Source of the DNA: SIG291 sp045543455
Lineage (GTDB): Bacteria; Bacillota; Clostridia; Lachnospirales; Lachnospiraceae
NCBI GenBank assembly: GCA_045543455.1
Contig: JAZQMK010000054.1
Span: 1-32,859 of the forward strand
Direction of reading: 5' to 3'
Length of the DNA stretch: 32,859 nt
Part shown: positions 8,918 to 16,232 of the stretch, piece after piece
Layout: the number at the start of each line of letters is the position of its first letter
Numbering within the stretch: the stretch's first letter is position 1
Notes under the pieces: generated by a model
What the model was told of the DNA's origin: nothing
Seen by the model: the letters and a program-made list of their open reading frames with translations, nothing else
The model's database searches: none
Translations under genes and position numbers: made by a program

Positions 8918-9304
8918 TTAGAACAAGATTGACAATGTGTGTGTTGAACCTGATGTTCCCACTGTTCCCCAAGGTGTTGGAACGCCAATTTTAGCCTTAA
9001 ATGAACCTTTCGCATATTCACCACAAGGATGCTTAGCTGTCCATGTTTTTTCATCTGTTATCTCATTTAAAATATAACAACGGTCTGTAGTAAGCCATAC
9101 ATCTGTCACTTCTCCCCATGTTTCATATGTATAACCAGATGCATGTAATGTTTCCTTTACCACAACAAGGCCTACAAGGCTTTTTCCTTCCATACTGACT
9201 TTTCTGTCTTCAAAATATCCCCAGTCTAAAGCTTTTACTGATGATATTCCTGTTAATAATAATGATGCTGCTAATGCTACAGCAAAAAGTTTTCCTAACT
9301 TCAT
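8918..9304 (-). CDS. small secreted protein, bacteriocin-like candidate, unknown family
   Basis: The 128-residue product starts with a clear Sec signal peptide (MKLGKLFAVALAASLLLTG, probable cleavage near VKA-LD). The mature part is about 102 residues, rich in Trp, Gly and Thr, with two cysteines (TDRCY and KHPCGEY) that could form a disulfide. It ends in a Gly/Ser/Thr-rich beta-like stretch (TPWGTVGTSGSTHTLS). I do not recognise a family. Size, signal peptide and placement directly upstream of a MacB-like exporter resemble lactococcin-972-type bacteriocin cassettes, but I see no convincing sequence match to that family. AGGAGG lies just upstream of the ATG, and there is a good promoter. Confidence 0.6.
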   Translation of the reverse strand: MKLGKLFAVALAASLLLTGISSVKALDWGYFEDRKVSMEGKSLVGLVVVKETLHASGYTYETWGEVTDVWLTTDRCYILNEITDEKTWTAKHPCGEYAKGSFKAKIGVPTPWGTVGTSGSTHTLSILF

Positions 9305-9326
9305 TTTTTAATCCTCCTAATAATTA

Positions 9327-9355
9327 TTTATAATTTCCCCTCCTATGCTTGTCTA
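9327..9355 (-). promoter_or_regulatory. promoter of the secreted-protein/ABC operon
   Basis: On the minus strand TAGACA (9350-9355) and TATAAA (9327-9332) are spaced 17 bp apart. The -35 lies in TTGTTAGACA, a motif also found inside the pgi promoter. Confidence 0.5.
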
Positions 9356-9392
9356 ACAATATAAATGTATGCAGGCTTGTTTTTGTTTAGAA

Positions 9393-9426
9393 CAAAAAAA
9401 CATACGAAAGACACATCTTCCGTATG
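9393..9426 (-). terminator. terminator of fucO
   Basis: On the minus strand CATACG pairs with CGTATG (9426-9421 and 9406-9401). The stem extends inward through AAGA/TCTT and is followed by T7. Confidence 0.85.
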
Positions 9427-9457
9427 TTTTCTATATTATCTAATTAATCATTTTACA

Positions 9458-10606
9458 TTACATCAACTTATTATAAAGCTCTGTTATTTCTTCTACACTT
9501 GTCTCTCTTGGATTACCAGGACGACATGCATCATCATAAGCTGATTGAGCGAGGAATGGAATATCTTCCGGTTTAACGATTTCTTTTAAGTCGGCTGGAA
9601 TTCCTACATCTATTGAAAGCTGTTTTACAGCATCTATAGCAGCCTTTCTATATTCTTCCTGACTCATATCATCAACAAACTTAACGCCCATTGCTCTTGC
9701 GATTTCACGATATTTTTCGCCTGTTGCAGGGGCATTATATTCCATAACTGTTGGAAGAATAATTGCATTAGCAACACCATGAGGTGTATCATAAAGAGCT
9801 CCAAGTGGATGTGCCATTGAATGAACAATACCAAGTCCTACGTTAGAGAAGCCCATACCTGCTACATACTGTCCAAGCGCCATGCCTTCTCTACCCTCTT
9901 TAGTATTATCAACTGCACCTCTAAGGCTTCTTGCAATAATTTCAATTGCTTTTAGGTGGAACATATCAGACAATTCCCATGCTCCTGCTGTTATATAACC
10001 TTCTATGGCATGAGTAAGTGCATCCATACCTGTCGCTGCTGTAAGTCCTTTTGGCATAGTAGACATCATATCCGGGTCTACTACTGCTACTATTGGAATA
10101 TCATGTGGATCAACACATACCATCTTACGATTCTTTTCATCATCTGTAATTACATAATTAATTGTTACTTCTGCTGCAGTACCTGCTGTTGTAGGAACTG
10201 CAATAATAGGTACTGACGGATTCTTTGTAGGTGCTACTCCTTCAAGACTTCTAACATCAGCAAATTCAGGATTAGTTATTATAATACCAATTGCCTTGGC
10301 TGTATCCATTGATGAACCACCACCAATTGCCACTATACAATCTGTTCCTGCATTTTTAAATGCTTCTACGCCTGATTGCACATTTTCAATCGTTGGATTA
10401 GGTTTGATGTTAGAATACACTTCATAAGCTATACCAGCTCCATCAAGTACATCTAAAACCTTTTTAGTTACACCAAATTTAATAAGGTCCGGATCAGAGC
10501 ATACAAATGCTTTCTTAAATGCTCTAGCCTCAATCTCTGTAGCAATCGAATTGATTGCACCTGCTCCATGATAAGAAGTTTCATTTAAAATAAATCTTTG
10601 TGCCAT
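9458..10606 (-). CDS. fucO: lactaldehyde reductase / iron-containing alcohol dehydrogenase
   Basis: This 382-residue protein aligns almost without gaps to E. coli FucO as I remember it. Shared stretches include RFILNET at the start, NPEFADVRSLEG, PTTAGTAAEVTINYVITD, CVDPHDIP, HAIEGYITAGAW and ALGQYVAGMGFSNVGLG. The NAD-binding GGGSSMD motif is present. So are the four metal ligands: Asp and His in GMDALTHAIE, then the two His of HSMAHPLG and DTPHGVAN. In rhamnose or fucose fermentation FucO reduces L-lactaldehyde to 1,2-propanediol with NADH. No fucose or rhamnose genes are visible nearby, so its role here may be broader alcohol formation. It has its own promoter and a strong terminator. Confidence 0.9.
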   Translation of the reverse strand: MAQRFILNETSYHGAGAINSIATEIEARAFKKAFVCSDPDLIKFGVTKKVLDVLDGAGIAYEVYSNIKPNPTIENVQSGVEAFKNAGTDCIVAIGGGSSMDTAKAIGIIITNPEFADVRSLEGVAPTKNPSVPIIAVPTTAGTAAEVTINYVITDDEKNRKMVCVDPHDIPIVAVVDPDMMSTMPKGLTAATGMDALTHAIEGYITAGAWELSDMFHLKAIEIIARSLRGAVDNTKEGREGMALGQYVAGMGFSNVGLGIVHSMAHPLGALYDTPHGVANAIILPTVMEYNAPATGEKYREIARAMGVKFVDDMSQEEYRKAAIDAVKQLSIDVGIPADLKEIVKPEDIPFLAQSAYDDACRPGNPRETSVEEITELYNKLM

Positions 10607-10651
10607 ATAGTTTACCTCGCATTCTAATATATTTGATTTACCATCTCTTAT

Positions 10652-10680
10652 ATTTTATCAGTTTTTGCAAGTATAGGCAA
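10652..10680 (-). promoter_or_regulatory. promoter of fucO
   Basis: On the minus strand TTGCCT (10675-10680) and TAAAAT (10652-10657) are spaced 17 bp apart. The promoter lies in the 92 bp between the XRE gene and fucO. Confidence 0.5.
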
Positions 10681-10698
10681 GTAAATTTTTAGACAATT

Positions 10699-11460
10699 TT
10701 ATATTTTCATAGCATTTAATAAGTGAGCCAATTTAACACCAACTGCGTTATCTGTCTTTTCGTCCCAGCGACATTGTTTATCATCATATAATTCGTAAAT
10801 ATTTATGCGCAAAAGCAAATACCAGTCATAAGGACCATAAGATAAAAAATATGGATGTGATGGCAATTTTACGCCCATCTTCTTTACTTTCTTATAAAAC
10901 TCTTCATCTGACTTTTTATCGGCAGCTTCATCATTTATCAGTATAACGGGACGCTTATTAGAACGTTCTATCATTCTCATATAAGCGGCTAGCTTTTCCG
11001 TATTTTTTACGCTCTTATATGTAAAATTGAAATTATCAAGATAATTAGCCATTTCTTCCTGCTTTGTTGAAGATAACTTATGATAAAAATTTAGCACATC
11101 ATCTTCCCATTCTTCTACCAAAATCAAATCTTCAAGATTCTCACTATAATATTCCTTTGCAGCATTACTTAATTTTGCAAAAGCATCGTTATCAGACTCT
11201 GAAAAATAAGTACTCATTTCCAAAAATATTTCTTCTTCATCCAATTCTTCCTCAGTCATAGCATCATCTTCAATACCGCTAATCGAAGCAATCGCCTTAT
11301 ATATAGCATTTTTAACCTCATTGCTTGGATCAATCTCTCCGTTAACATAACGACTTATTGTCTTTTGTGATTTACCAATTGCATCTGCAATCTTTTGTCC
11401 TGATATTTTTCTTTCCTTCATAAGTAAAGCTAATCTTTGTGAAAAACGAGTCTGCGCCAT
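10699..11460 (-). CDS. XRE-family regulator with long C-terminal domain
   Basis: This 253-residue protein has an N-terminal helix-turn-helix at about residues 5-58. It contains RLALLMKERKISGQKIADAIGKSQKTISRYVNGE, an XRE layout given here for its key Gln, Thr and Arg-Tyr positions. A very acidic helix follows (MTEEELDEEEIFLEM), then about 170 residues of unrecognised helical sequence with several Tyr/Trp (YGPYDWYLLLRINIYELYDD). The C-terminal part may be a ligand or partner sensor. It is the last gene of the minus-strand block with the metallophosphoesterase and PcfJ-like genes. A consensus promoter and a 12-bp perfect inverted repeat lie directly upstream, the arrangement expected for autoregulation. 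Confidence 0.8.
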   Translation of the reverse strand: MAQTRFSQRLALLMKERKISGQKIADAIGKSQKTISRYVNGEIDPSNEVKNAIYKAIASISGIEDDAMTEEELDEEEIFLEMSTYFSESDNDAFAKLSNAAKEYYSENLEDLILVEEWEDDVLNFYHKLSSTKQEEMANYLDNFNFTYKSVKNTEKLAAYMRMIERSNKRPVILINDEAADKKSDEEFYKKVKKMGVKLPSHPYFLSYGPYDWYLLLRINIYELYDDKQCRWDEKTDNAVGVKLAHLLNAMKI

Positions 11461-11484
11461 AATAAATGTCTAATCCTTTCCTTT

Positions 11485-11525
11485 TTAGTCTGTCTAGTCA
11501 TAATAATATATTTTAGACAGACTAA
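11485..11525 (-). promoter_or_regulatory. 12-bp inverted-repeat operator around the XRE promoter start
   Basis: The perfect arms TTAGTCTGTCTA (11485-11496) and TAGACAGACTAA (11514-11525) are separated by 17 bp. The upstream arm lies between -35 and -10 and touches the -10. The other arm lies just past the expected transcription start. No T-tract follows on either strand, so this is not a terminator. Confidence 0.65.
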
Positions 11526-11538
11526 TAGGCTTTGTCAA
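11510..11538 (-). promoter_or_regulatory. internal promoter of the XRE regulator
   Basis: On the minus strand a perfect TTGACA (11533-11538) and TAAAAT (11510-11515) are separated by 17 bp. The -35 lies inside the last codons of the metallophosphoesterase gene. Confidence 0.65.
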
Positions 11539-12235
11539 GAATTTTGTAATATTCCTCATACATTATTTGTAATTTATCCACTGTTCTTTCACAATGATAG
11601 TGTCCCGCATACCATTTTTCATAGCAAAGCTTTTCTTCTATTGTGCCTAGCCACTGTTCTGTTGAAGTATCAACATTTTTGATATGTCTTTTAAATGAAT
11701 CCATTGGTATATATTTTTCTGGAACCGTGTGACTTAAAACAATATCAACCTTCCAATCCAGTTCATCTAACTTTTCTTCGACTCTCTTTTTTATCTCATC
11801 TGAAGGCTGTTCGTCCTTAAACCATGGCCAGTTATTGCTAATGCGTAATATTTTATCTACTGAATAAGCTCCGCCTAGGGCGATTGCCTTTTTCACACTT
11901 CCGTCTTCCATAGGCAAATCATAGACCTCTCCGTCTTTGGCAAACAAAATATTAGGGAACTCCCTTTCAACATATACAATGCCGCCTCTCCACTCCATTT
12001 CTTCATAATAATCAAGTGTTGAAGGTCTCATCTCATGATTACCGTGAATACACAAAAATGTCATTGGAAGCTCTTTTACATATTCTTTCTTCTTTCTGTC
12101 CTCGCAATATCCATAAAGATTAAAGCCGGCATCGCCTAAAATAATCAAAATATCATTTTCACTTATTTCATTTTCCCAACACATTCGCTTTGCTCTAACA
12201 AAGTTTCCGTGGGTATCACCTGTTATGTATACCAT
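11522..12235 (-). CDS. metallophosphoesterase, calcineurin-like
   Basis: This 237-residue protein carries the full set of calcineurin-like phosphoesterase motifs. They are GDTHGN (residues 6-11), ILGDAG (about 32-37), CIHGNHE (about 62-68), LSHTVP and GHYHCE near the C terminus. These bind a two-metal centre that hydrolyses phosphoester or phosphodiester bonds. The substrate is unknown and could be a nucleotide, a phosphoprotein or an ADP-ribose-type compound. The start codon overlaps the stop of the PcfJ-like gene as TAATG, a sign of translational coupling. The 3' end contains the -35 box of the downstream XRE promoter and one arm of its operator. Confidence 0.85.
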   Translation of the reverse strand: MVYITGDTHGNFVRAKRMCWENEISENDILIILGDAGFNLYGYCEDRKKKEYVKELPMTFLCIHGNHEMRPSTLDYYEEMEWRGGIVYVEREFPNILFAKDGEVYDLPMEDGSVKKAIALGGAYSVDKILRISNNWPWFKDEQPSDEIKKRVEEKLDELDWKVDIVLSHTVPEKYIPMDSFKRHIKNVDTSTEQWLGTIEEKLCYEKWYAGHYHCERTVDKLQIMYEEYYKILDKAY

Positions 12236-13560
12236 TACCAGTCCTCCATTTCGTCAAAGTCATCATCCTCATCAAGGAAATCCCAATAATCATCTTCAAA
12301 GCCATCATATTCCAAATTTTTAACAGCCATATATTTATTCAAAAAATCAGCTTCATCATCTGTTAACTCTCTGTTAAATGCACCATATGCCTGCACAACC
12401 TGTCTTGTAACTACATTAATTTCAACTGTAACCAATGCCTTGTCAATATTATTTTTTTCTCTTATACATACAATTAAAGCACTGCTTGAAGCCACCTTAT
12501 CAACATAATTATACAAACAGTTATGCTGATCTGTAGCTTCCTTTAACAACTCCTTAACGCTTGATGGAATTATAACTTTATATCTGTTATTTTCCCCATA
12601 GTATCTGTCAGCAAATTCTTCCAACTTACGGCGAATTCTTCTGTCTATTTCTTCTTCATTTTCAATATAATACAATACCGTATCACAAACACTTTCATGA
12701 TTATAAAATTCAAAAACACTCGGATACTCTGGCAAATGAGCATAATAATCAAGCACCATCTCTCGCTTTTCCCAATAAAGCATATATGACTCAAACATAT
12801 TCATCCTCTTCACTTTGGCAAACAGCTCAAACTTCTTTTTATCAAATTCCAAATCTGTCTCAAGGACATATTTTAAATAAAACCACTGAAAATATTTCAC
12901 CTGCTTTTTGTTAAAAAGATTATGAAACTCCTTATATATCTCCTTTGAAAACAATCTATGTTCCGGTTTAATAAGCACCTTGTATCCCGAAGGATTATTA
13001 AGCGCCCTTAACATGCCAATAGGCATATCAAAAATATTTTCCGGAGAACTGCCAATCATATTATAATCATCAATCTCGTCCAAATGAGCTGCGATTATAT
13101 CAAGCTTAGCCTTATAGAGAATCTCCTTTACCCCACATCGATGCAATGAAAAATACATATTTAAAAATATATTCTTATCATTACAATTATCATTAAGTGG
13201 CACTTGCGGAAATTCCTTTTTCACCCCATCCAAAAATATATTAAAAAGTCTCTCATGAACACTTCTATTACTTGACATAATTGCAATAAATGTATCCTCA
13301 TCATCTTCACTCATATAACAATCCTTACATATTACAAATCGTCTGTATTCCCCCAAAAACATTATATCCCACACATAAATATCTGCAAAAAAATTTTCTC
13401 CAACCCTTCTAAGATATGGAAAAATCAAAACTTTTTCACGATTTTGCCCTGCCATCAAAGTCATAAATGTAAATTCGTCCGCACCAATCGGCTCAAATTC
13501 ACTAACCTTAATAACAGGGCACTCATACAACATTCTTTCGAAATCACGTGCCAAATTCAT
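12235..13560 (-). CDS. PcfJ-like protein
   Basis: This 441-residue protein has a C-terminal part that matches the PcfJ-like family pattern. It reads IPSSVKELLKEATDQHNCLYNYVDKVA, then ALIVCIREKN, ALVTVEI and VVQAYGAFNREL, where the family has a conserved 'HC-x-x-Y-hydrophobic' motif and an N-R pair. The N-terminal 300 residues are helical and charged with no recognised domain, and the tail is extremely acidic (about 25 residues). PcfJ-like proteins were first noted in conjugative elements and are common in Firmicutes accessory regions. Their biochemical role is not established. AGGAAGTG precedes the ATG. The downstream metallophosphoesterase is coupled through TAATG, so the two likely act together. 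Confidence 0.7.
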   Translation of the reverse strand: MNLARDFERMLYECPVIKVSEFEPIGADEFTFMTLMAGQNREKVLIFPYLRRVGENFFADIYVWDIMFLGEYRRFVICKDCYMSEDDEDTFIAIMSSNRSVHERLFNIFLDGVKKEFPQVPLNDNCNDKNIFLNMYFSLHRCGVKEILYKAKLDIIAAHLDEIDDYNMIGSSPENIFDMPIGMLRALNNPSGYKVLIKPEHRLFSKEIYKEFHNLFNKKQVKYFQWFYLKYVLETDLEFDKKKFELFAKVKRMNMFESYMLYWEKREMVLDYYAHLPEYPSVFEFYNHESVCDTVLYYIENEEEIDRRIRRKLEEFADRYYGENNRYKVIIPSSVKELLKEATDQHNCLYNYVDKVASSSALIVCIREKNNIDKALVTVEINVVTRQVVQAYGAFNRELTDDEADFLNKYMAVKNLEYDGFEDDYWDFLDEDDDFDEMEDW

Positions 13561-13580
13561 TCAATCACTTCCTTGAATCT

Positions 13581-13609
13581 ATTTTAGCACAAATACCAAA
13601 TTTTATAAA
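13581..13609 (-). promoter_or_regulatory. possible promoter of PcfJ-like/metallophosphoesterase pair
   Basis: On the minus strand TTTATA (13604-13609) and TAAAAT (13581-13586) are spaced 17 bp apart in the 107 bp gap after the PARG gene. The -35 is weak. Confidence 0.35.
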
Positions 13610-13667
13610 GCATCTAAAGCACCTTTTAAACATCAATACAATAAAGCTTAACCCCATATTTTTTCCA

Positions 13668-14513
13668 CTACATCAACCCTCTCATTTCCTTCTCAAAAGC
13701 CTCATAATTCTTAATCTCATGCTCCCTATGATACACTGCATACTCAATCACATCAAAATAATTGCGATATTTTTTTGTATAAATAGAAAATATTCCAGAT
13801 ACCATCCTTGGTGGATTTTTAAATGCTCCACAACCAAAAGCTCCAAGTATAAGCACATCCGTATGGTTCTTAATTGCCACTTGAAATATTCTTTCAATTC
13901 TATGTGTAATCTCAATCAACAAGGTATCAAGTATCCATTTTCCACGTTTCATTAGTCGTTCTACCGACTCCAAATCAGCCGATATAGGATTAAGGTCTGG
14001 TGCTGCGCAGGTGATTATATCAACATCATACCATTCTTCCTTAGGTAACTGCTCTGGTCTGTCGGTATCACTTTTAAATACTTTTATTGCAGGTGTGTAA
14101 ATACAATCAAAATTATCACAAAGCTCTATTTCACTTAATGTGCGGTGTGGTTCGTAAAAATGCTGCCACATAAGTTCTGAATCAAGGCACTTGTATAAGG
14201 TGCTACATCTGCAGATAGCTTCTTCCTGTGCTGACGAACCATGTTTAACGCCACCACCAGGATTAAGAGCATTGGCAAAGTTGAGTACACAGACTTTTTT
14301 ACCTTCTTTTGCATATTGAGAAGCTGCCTCAAGGCTTCTTTTTGCAGATAAAATAACCTTGCCTTCTTTGTCATTGTCACAATTAAGTATATCAATTACG
14401 CAACCTTGATTTATCACCGATTGATTCTTAATCGACTCTTTTATAGCATTTTTTAATATTTCATCTTCTTCACATTGCTTATATGTATCTTTAAATACAT
14501 TTACATTCATCAT
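13668..14513 (-). CDS. bacterial-type poly(ADP-ribose) glycohydrolase (TIGR02452-like)
   Basis: The product is about 281 residues. The bacterial PARG signature is plain: NFANALNPGGGVKHGSSAQEE, that is GGG, seven residues, then QEE with the catalytic glutamates. VDIITCAAPDLNP and ILGAFGCGAFKNPP follow, as expected for a macrodomain-fold PARG. These enzymes cut the ribose-ribose bonds of poly(ADP-ribose) or release ADP-ribose from modified targets. The start is set at 14513 because AGGA lies 7 nt upstream. An ATG at 14528 would add five residues and overlap the preceding gene by 11 nt. It directly follows the ADP-ribosylglycohydrolase gene, evidently co-transcribed, so two distinct ADP-ribose hydrolases are made together. 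Confidence 0.85.
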   Translation of the reverse strand: MMNVNVFKDTYKQCEEDEILKNAIKESIKNQSVINQGCVIDILNCDNDKEGKVILSAKRSLEAASQYAKEGKKVCVLNFANALNPGGGVKHGSSAQEEAICRCSTLYKCLDSELMWQHFYEPHRTLSEIELCDNFDCIYTPAIKVFKSDTDRPEQLPKEEWYDVDIITCAAPDLNPISADLESVERLMKRGKWILDTLLIEITHRIERIFQVAIKNHTDVLILGAFGCGAFKNPPRMVSGIFSIYTKKYRNYFDVIEYAVYHREHEIKNYEAFEKEMRGLM

Positions 14514-14517
14514 TCTT

Positions 14518-15495
14518 CTATCCTGCATATTGTTCGCCTGCCTTTCTACACAGCTCTATAATCTCCTCAAGCTTTATTATAACATCCTTCCATTCCTTGC
14601 AAATGTTTTCGTAGCTGTAATGTAGGGCTGCAAGGCCACCTGCTATGGCCCCGATAGTATCCGTATCGTCACCAAGATTTACTGCTATAATCAAGGATTC
14701 TTCAAAGGTATCGCCATTTAAAATGGACCAGATGGCAGCCTCTAGGCTGTCAACAACATAGCCTGTACTCTTTATCTCATTTTCCTTGCATTTTGCAAAT
14801 TGTGAAAGATTTTTAAGTCTTTTGTAATAGTTCCATTCAGGTTCGGATTTATAAAATTCCTTTGCTTCATTTATACCATTTTGAAGCTTATTTTGCAAAT
14901 TTCCTTTTTGATTAAGTACAGCACTAATCATAAAATAATAGATGCCGCTGGCAATCTTTGCACGCATATGATTATGGGTAAGGGCGGTTGCCTGATGAAC
15001 ATACTCAAGGGCTTCTTTTAGGCTAATATTGCCATTTGTTTGCTCTAAATATGCGTAAATGCAGACTGGCATTATTCGCATTAGGGCTCCATTGCCATTG
15101 GCCCACTCTCCGGTTTTTCCGCAAGTTTTATAATCCTTTGTAGTTATGTAATTGTCAATTGCATCCATACATGTACAGCCCTGGTCAAATGATATACCAA
15201 ATGGGGTATATTCGCCCTTTCTATCCCATTTTACAAAGCGTTCCATTATATCGTTGTAATCTATAGCGGCCTTGTCAATTATACTTGCCAGTGTTGCTAT
15301 TGCCATGCTGCTATCATCGGACCAGGTACCTGGTGGCATATTGTATGTACCATAGCCTTCCATAGTTGTTACAGGATTTTTCTTTATTTCTTCTCTGTCA
15401 ATAAATTGAACCGGCATACCAAGGCAATCGCCAATGACAAGACCCATTATTCCATTTATCCAAATATTTTTAATTTCCTCTGATTGCATAATCAT
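14518..15495 (-). CDS. ADP-ribosylglycohydrolase (ARH/DraG family)
   Basis: This protein of about 325 residues starts at the ATG at 15495, where AGGAG lies 7 nt upstream; a TTG two codons earlier is the alternative. The family's metal-binding motifs are intact. GLVIGDCLGMPVQF is near the N terminus, then GTWSDDSSMA with the Ser-Asp-Asp metal ligands. NGNGALMRIMP is in the middle, and NLGDDTDTIGAIAGGLA contains the second D-D-x-D metal site. DraG/ARH enzymes remove ADP-ribose from arginine, serine or other acceptors, including nucleic acids in some members. The first 26 nt overlap the 3' end of the VWA gene, and the PARG gene follows within a few bases. This indicates an operon with tight translational coupling. 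Confidence 0.9.
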   Translation of the reverse strand: MIMQSEEIKNIWINGIMGLVIGDCLGMPVQFIDREEIKKNPVTTMEGYGTYNMPPGTWSDDSSMAIATLASIIDKAAIDYNDIMERFVKWDRKGEYTPFGISFDQGCTCMDAIDNYITTKDYKTCGKTGEWANGNGALMRIMPVCIYAYLEQTNGNISLKEALEYVHQATALTHNHMRAKIASGIYYFMISAVLNQKGNLQNKLQNGINEAKEFYKSEPEWNYYKRLKNLSQFAKCKENEIKSTGYVVDSLEAAIWSILNGDTFEESLIIAVNLGDDTDTIGAIAGGLAALHYSYENICKEWKDVIIKLEEIIELCRKAGEQYAG

Positions 15496-16120
15496 CTTCA
15501 ATCTCCTCTTTCCATGTTGGTTCTAAAGCTACAGAACACTGTCTTACTGTGCTAATCGTTTTGCTTAAGACTTTGTAGTTAAGCGCTGTGCCCTTTTCGT
15601 CGCAATTAAATCTTACGGCTCTGTCTTCTTTTATTCCAAAGCGTTTTGCTTCTGCAACTGCATCTATATTGGCTCCAAGAAATAGAAATTCCCAGTCATA
15701 TTTTTCTTTTTGGCACTCCACCATCTTTTTTACTTTGTCATAAGTATAATTACGGCTTGAATTTTCCTGACCGTCTGTTGTAATGATAAATAATGTTTTT
15801 TCCGGTCTATCCTCTTCTCTTGCATATTTGTGAACATTTCCAATGTGGCAAATTGCGCCACCGAGGGCATCTAGTAAAGCAGTGCAACCTCTTACATAAT
15901 AATCTTTGTCTGTTATTGGCTCTACCTTTTTTATGTCCACCCTATCGTGAAGCACCTCTATGGTATCATCAAAAAGAAGTGTAGAAATATATGCTTCGCC
16001 ATCTTCCTTCTTCTGCTTATTAAGAAGTGAATTAAAACCTCCGATAGTATCAGCCTCAAGTCCACTCATAGAACCACTTCTGTCTAAAATAAATACAAGC
16101 TCTGTTAAACCTTTTTTCAT
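15470..16120 (-). CDS. VWA-domain protein with intact MIDAS
   Basis: A protein of about 216 residues with a stand-alone von Willebrand A fold. The MIDAS metal site is complete: FILDRSGSMSG (D-x-S-x-S), the Thr in RGCTALLDAL and the Asp in ITTDGQENSS. No signal peptide or membrane helix is present, so it is cytoplasmic. VWA proteins of this kind usually act as metal-dependent scaffolds, as in TerY-like stress systems. The start at 16120 is chosen because AAGGGAAAG lies 6 nt upstream; an in-frame ATG at 16165 lacks a good site. It heads the cluster VWA, ADP-ribosylglycohydrolase, PARG. I see no confident promoter in the short gap before it. Confidence 0.85.
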   Translation of the reverse strand: MKKGLTELVFILDRSGSMSGLEADTIGGFNSLLNKQKKEDGEAYISTLLFDDTIEVLHDRVDIKKVEPITDKDYYVRGCTALLDALGGAICHIGNVHKYAREEDRPEKTLFIITTDGQENSSRNYTYDKVKKMVECQKEKYDWEFLFLGANIDAVAEAKRFGIKEDRAVRFNCDEKGTALNYKVLSKTISTVRQCSVALEPTWKEEIEDDYAIRGN

Positions 16121-16188
16121 AGTAATCTTTCCCTTCATTTTGTTATTATGAGATTTCCTTCTCACAGCCTTACTATATCACAAAGATT

Positions 16189-16217
16189 TAAAAATAAGGT
16201 CGCCCTAAAAGCGACCT
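16189..16217 (-). terminator. terminator of the macrodomain gene
   Basis: On the minus strand AGGTCGC pairs with GCGACCT (16217-16211 and 16203-16197) and is followed by TATTTTT. It separates the macrodomain gene from the VWA cluster. Confidence 0.8.
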
Positions 16218-16232
16218 GCAAAGAAATTTTCT

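Noticed and set aside
8918..9304. Firm call as lactococcin 972 family
   Set aside because: Context fits, but I could not see the conserved mature-peptide pattern, so only a bacteriocin-like candidate is reported.
11485..11525. Inverted repeat as a transcription terminator
   Set aside because: No T-run follows on either strand, and the arms sit around a near-consensus promoter, so an operator fits better.
13548..13955. 135-codon plus-strand frame opposite the PARG gene
   Set aside because: It lies antisense to a clearly coding gene with conserved motifs and lacks a ribosome binding site.
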